From Bacilli bacterium (lineage in GTDB: Bacteria > Bacillota_I > Bacilli_A > RF39 > UBA660), in contig JAFUBK010000067.1 in assembly GCA_017460245.1 (NCBI GenBank), forward strand, positions 1-5,944: a stretch of DNA of 5,944 nucleotides. Reading direction: 5' to 3'. Positions 5,075 to 5,944 of this stretch are shown one piece after another. The notes beneath the pieces were generated by a model, which had not been told where the DNA came from, did no database searches, and saw nothing but the letters and a program-made list of their open reading frames with translations. Both the position numbers and the translations under genes were made by a program. How positions within the stretch are numbered: position 1 is the stretch's first letter; every line of letters starts with the position of its first letter.

Positions 5075-5743
5075 ATGGGGACATCTACAAGAAAAACATT
5101 ACCTAGATCTAATAAAATTATTAATGAAACCATTTCAAATGGTGGTTTATCATCATCTGGTGGAGGTAATGGGTTAGCAAATCTAATTCCAAAATTAATG
5201 TTTCCTGATAGAGGACAAAGTAAAATAAAAAAAGCATCTAATAGTGTTTTTAGTTCTGAAACATATTATAGTTCTGTTAAAAAAATTGTTAAGACGATAA
5301 AAACAATAAATTTATCCGGTATATCAGGATTAGGAATATCTGGTTTTTCAAGTTATAACAAAACTCAACAAGTAGAGTTATTATCAGAATACTTAGGCAT
5401 AGAAAATGATGAAACATTAAAGCAATCATTCAAAGATACAGTATTAGAAGTTAATATATTTGATGAAAATGTAAATCCTATAGATTTTGTTATAAAGTAT
5501 ATTCAAAATATATTAAAAAATATAATTGAATCACTTACTTTTGAAGATGCATCACAAAATATTGATAATTTTAATGATAAAAAAACAGATATTGAGTTTA
5601 ATGGATTTATTACCAGTAATACTGATAAAGTATTACGTTTACGTATTACTGATGAATTTATTAATAATATAGATGACAATGATTTAACTATAAATAATTT
5701 AAATAATGCATATTATGATGCTCTTCAATCATTGAAAGGATAA
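5075..5743 (+). CDS. Putative QatB-like protein of a Qat-type anti-phage system
   Basis: This 222-residue protein starts MGTSTRK, the MGTS start I associate with QatB-like proteins of the QatABCD anti-phage system. A Gly/Ser-rich low-complexity segment follows (22-33, GGLSSSGGGNG), then LIPKLMFP (37-44), reminiscent of the LVP..-type stretch after the QatB N-terminus. A helical middle has a small-residue segment LSGISGLGISGFSS (80-93). The acidic C-terminal half contains the helix VIKYIQNILKNIIESL (139-154). No enzyme motif, signal peptide or membrane helix is visible. The ATG has AAAGGA at 5057-5062, a rather wide spacing. The next gene starts 4 bases after the stop. Thirteen of 25 Ile codons are ATA, unlike ndk (1 of 15), which suggests acquired DNA. 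The QatB identity is recalled family resemblance plus the neighbour; sequence similarity is modest and it could be an unrelated island protein. Confidence 0.5.
   Translation: MGTSTRKTLPRSNKIINETISNGGLSSSGGGNGLANLIPKLMFPDRGQSKIKKASNSVFSSETYYSSVKKIVKTIKTINLSGISGLGISGFSSYNKTQQVELLSEYLGIENDETLKQSFKDTVLEVNIFDENVNPIDFVIKYIQNILKNIIESLTFEDASQNIDNFNDKKTDIEFNGFITSNTDKVLRLRITDEFINNIDDNDLTINNLNNAYYDALQSLKG
5735..5740 (+). promoter_or_regulatory. Ribosome binding site inside the end of the qatB-like gene
   Basis: AAAGGA (5735-5740) lies in the last codons of the upstream gene, 7 bases before the ATG at 5748. It fixes the start of the next gene and indicates translational coupling of the pair. Confidence 0.75.
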
Positions 5744-5747
5744 TTAA

Positions 5748-5944
5748 ATGAATAAATTTTTTGATAAATATAAAAAGAATCCACATGAATTACACTTTAA
5801 TGAAGAAAATATGCTGGAAATTGGTGTATATAATAATAATCTTATTTTAGATTTATATGATATTTTTGTGTCCATTTTTTATCATGATTTTTTTACAACA
5901 AGAGATGAAATTGTTGATAATAGTAGAAAATTAAATATAACTAT
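5748..5944 (+). CDS. Putative QatC-like (QueC-related) protein, N-terminus only
   Basis: An open frame from ATG at 5748 to the right edge encodes 65 residues and is cut by the window end. It is acidic and AT-rich. The segment LILDLYDIFVSIFYHDFFTTR (32-52) followed by SRKLNIT (59-65) resembles the N-terminal pattern I associate with QueC-like proteins of defence loci: an Asp-Leu-x-Asp-Ile helix, an aromatic/Asp stretch, an Arg, then Arg-x-hydrophobic-x-hydrophobic beginning a strand. In the Qat system QatC is a QueC-related enzyme encoded directly after qatB, which fits the position. The diagnostic QueC part (SGGxDS P-loop and zinc cysteines) would lie outside the window, so this cannot be confirmed here. 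The gene itself is well supported by its ribosome binding site and the 4-base gap to its neighbour; the QatC label is weak. Confidence 0.42.
   Translation, partial: MNKFFDKYKKNPHELHFNEENMLEIGVYNNNLILDLYDIFVSIFYHDFFTTRDEIVDNSRKLNIT

Noticed and set aside
4906..5133. Open frame of 75 codons on the - strand
   Set aside because: It runs across the amidase break, the hairpin and the start of the qatB-like gene in antisense; no ribosome binding site or motif.
1..5944. CRISPR array or insertion sequence
   Set aside because: I found no regularly spaced direct repeats, no transposase or integrase gene and no long terminal inverted repeats in the window.

Overview
The window looks like a chromosomal segment of a low-GC, AT-rich member of the Bacillota, plausibly a gut Bacilli, Erysipelotrichia or RF39-type lineage. 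The reasons are strong AGGAGG/GAGGTGG ribosome binding sites, extended -10 promoters (TGnTATAAT), housekeeping genes of Bacillota type, a DUF3048 (YerB-like) membrane protein and cell-wall amidase remains. UGG serves as Trp and all three stop codons keep their normal meaning, so nothing suggests a variant genetic code. The taxon is an inference.

Left part (1-3420), core-like and all on the + strand. It holds the 3' part of a DUF3048 membrane-anchored protein, then a clear promoter driving an HD-domain phosphohydrolase and nucleoside diphosphate kinase (ndk). That operon ends in a hairpin terminator that overlaps the ndk stop codon. Next come tRNA-Arg(CCU) with its own promoter almost on top of the mature 5' end, and acetate kinase (ackA). 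ackA is full length and keeps all its catalytic residues, but it carries one in-frame TAA at codon 82. It is either a very recent pseudogene or a sequencing/assembly error. A bidirectional terminator separates ackA from the converging gene.

Middle part (3420-4975). An amidoligase-family gene lies on the - strand. Across a 200-bp intergenic region with back-to-back promoter candidates it diverges from an N-acetylmuramoyl-L-alanine amidase gene. That amidase keeps its three zinc ligands but is cut off sharply after residue 90, so its C-terminal half is missing.

Right part (about 4931-5944), likely a horizontally acquired island whose left edge is the amidase break. An extended -10 promoter is followed by a long terminator-like hairpin with a competing alternative fold, which is a possible attenuator. 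Then come two tightly coupled genes. The first begins MGTS and has the Gly/Ser-rich N-terminus and overall layout of QatB-like proteins of the Qat anti-phage system. The second, cut by the window end, resembles the N-terminus of QatC-type (QueC-like) proteins. No qatA-like ATPase precedes them. Codon use shifts here: 13 of 25 Ile codons are ATA in the qatB-like gene, against 1 of 15 in ndk. The Qat assignment rests on remembered family features, not on a database search. It is the most interesting lead in the window.
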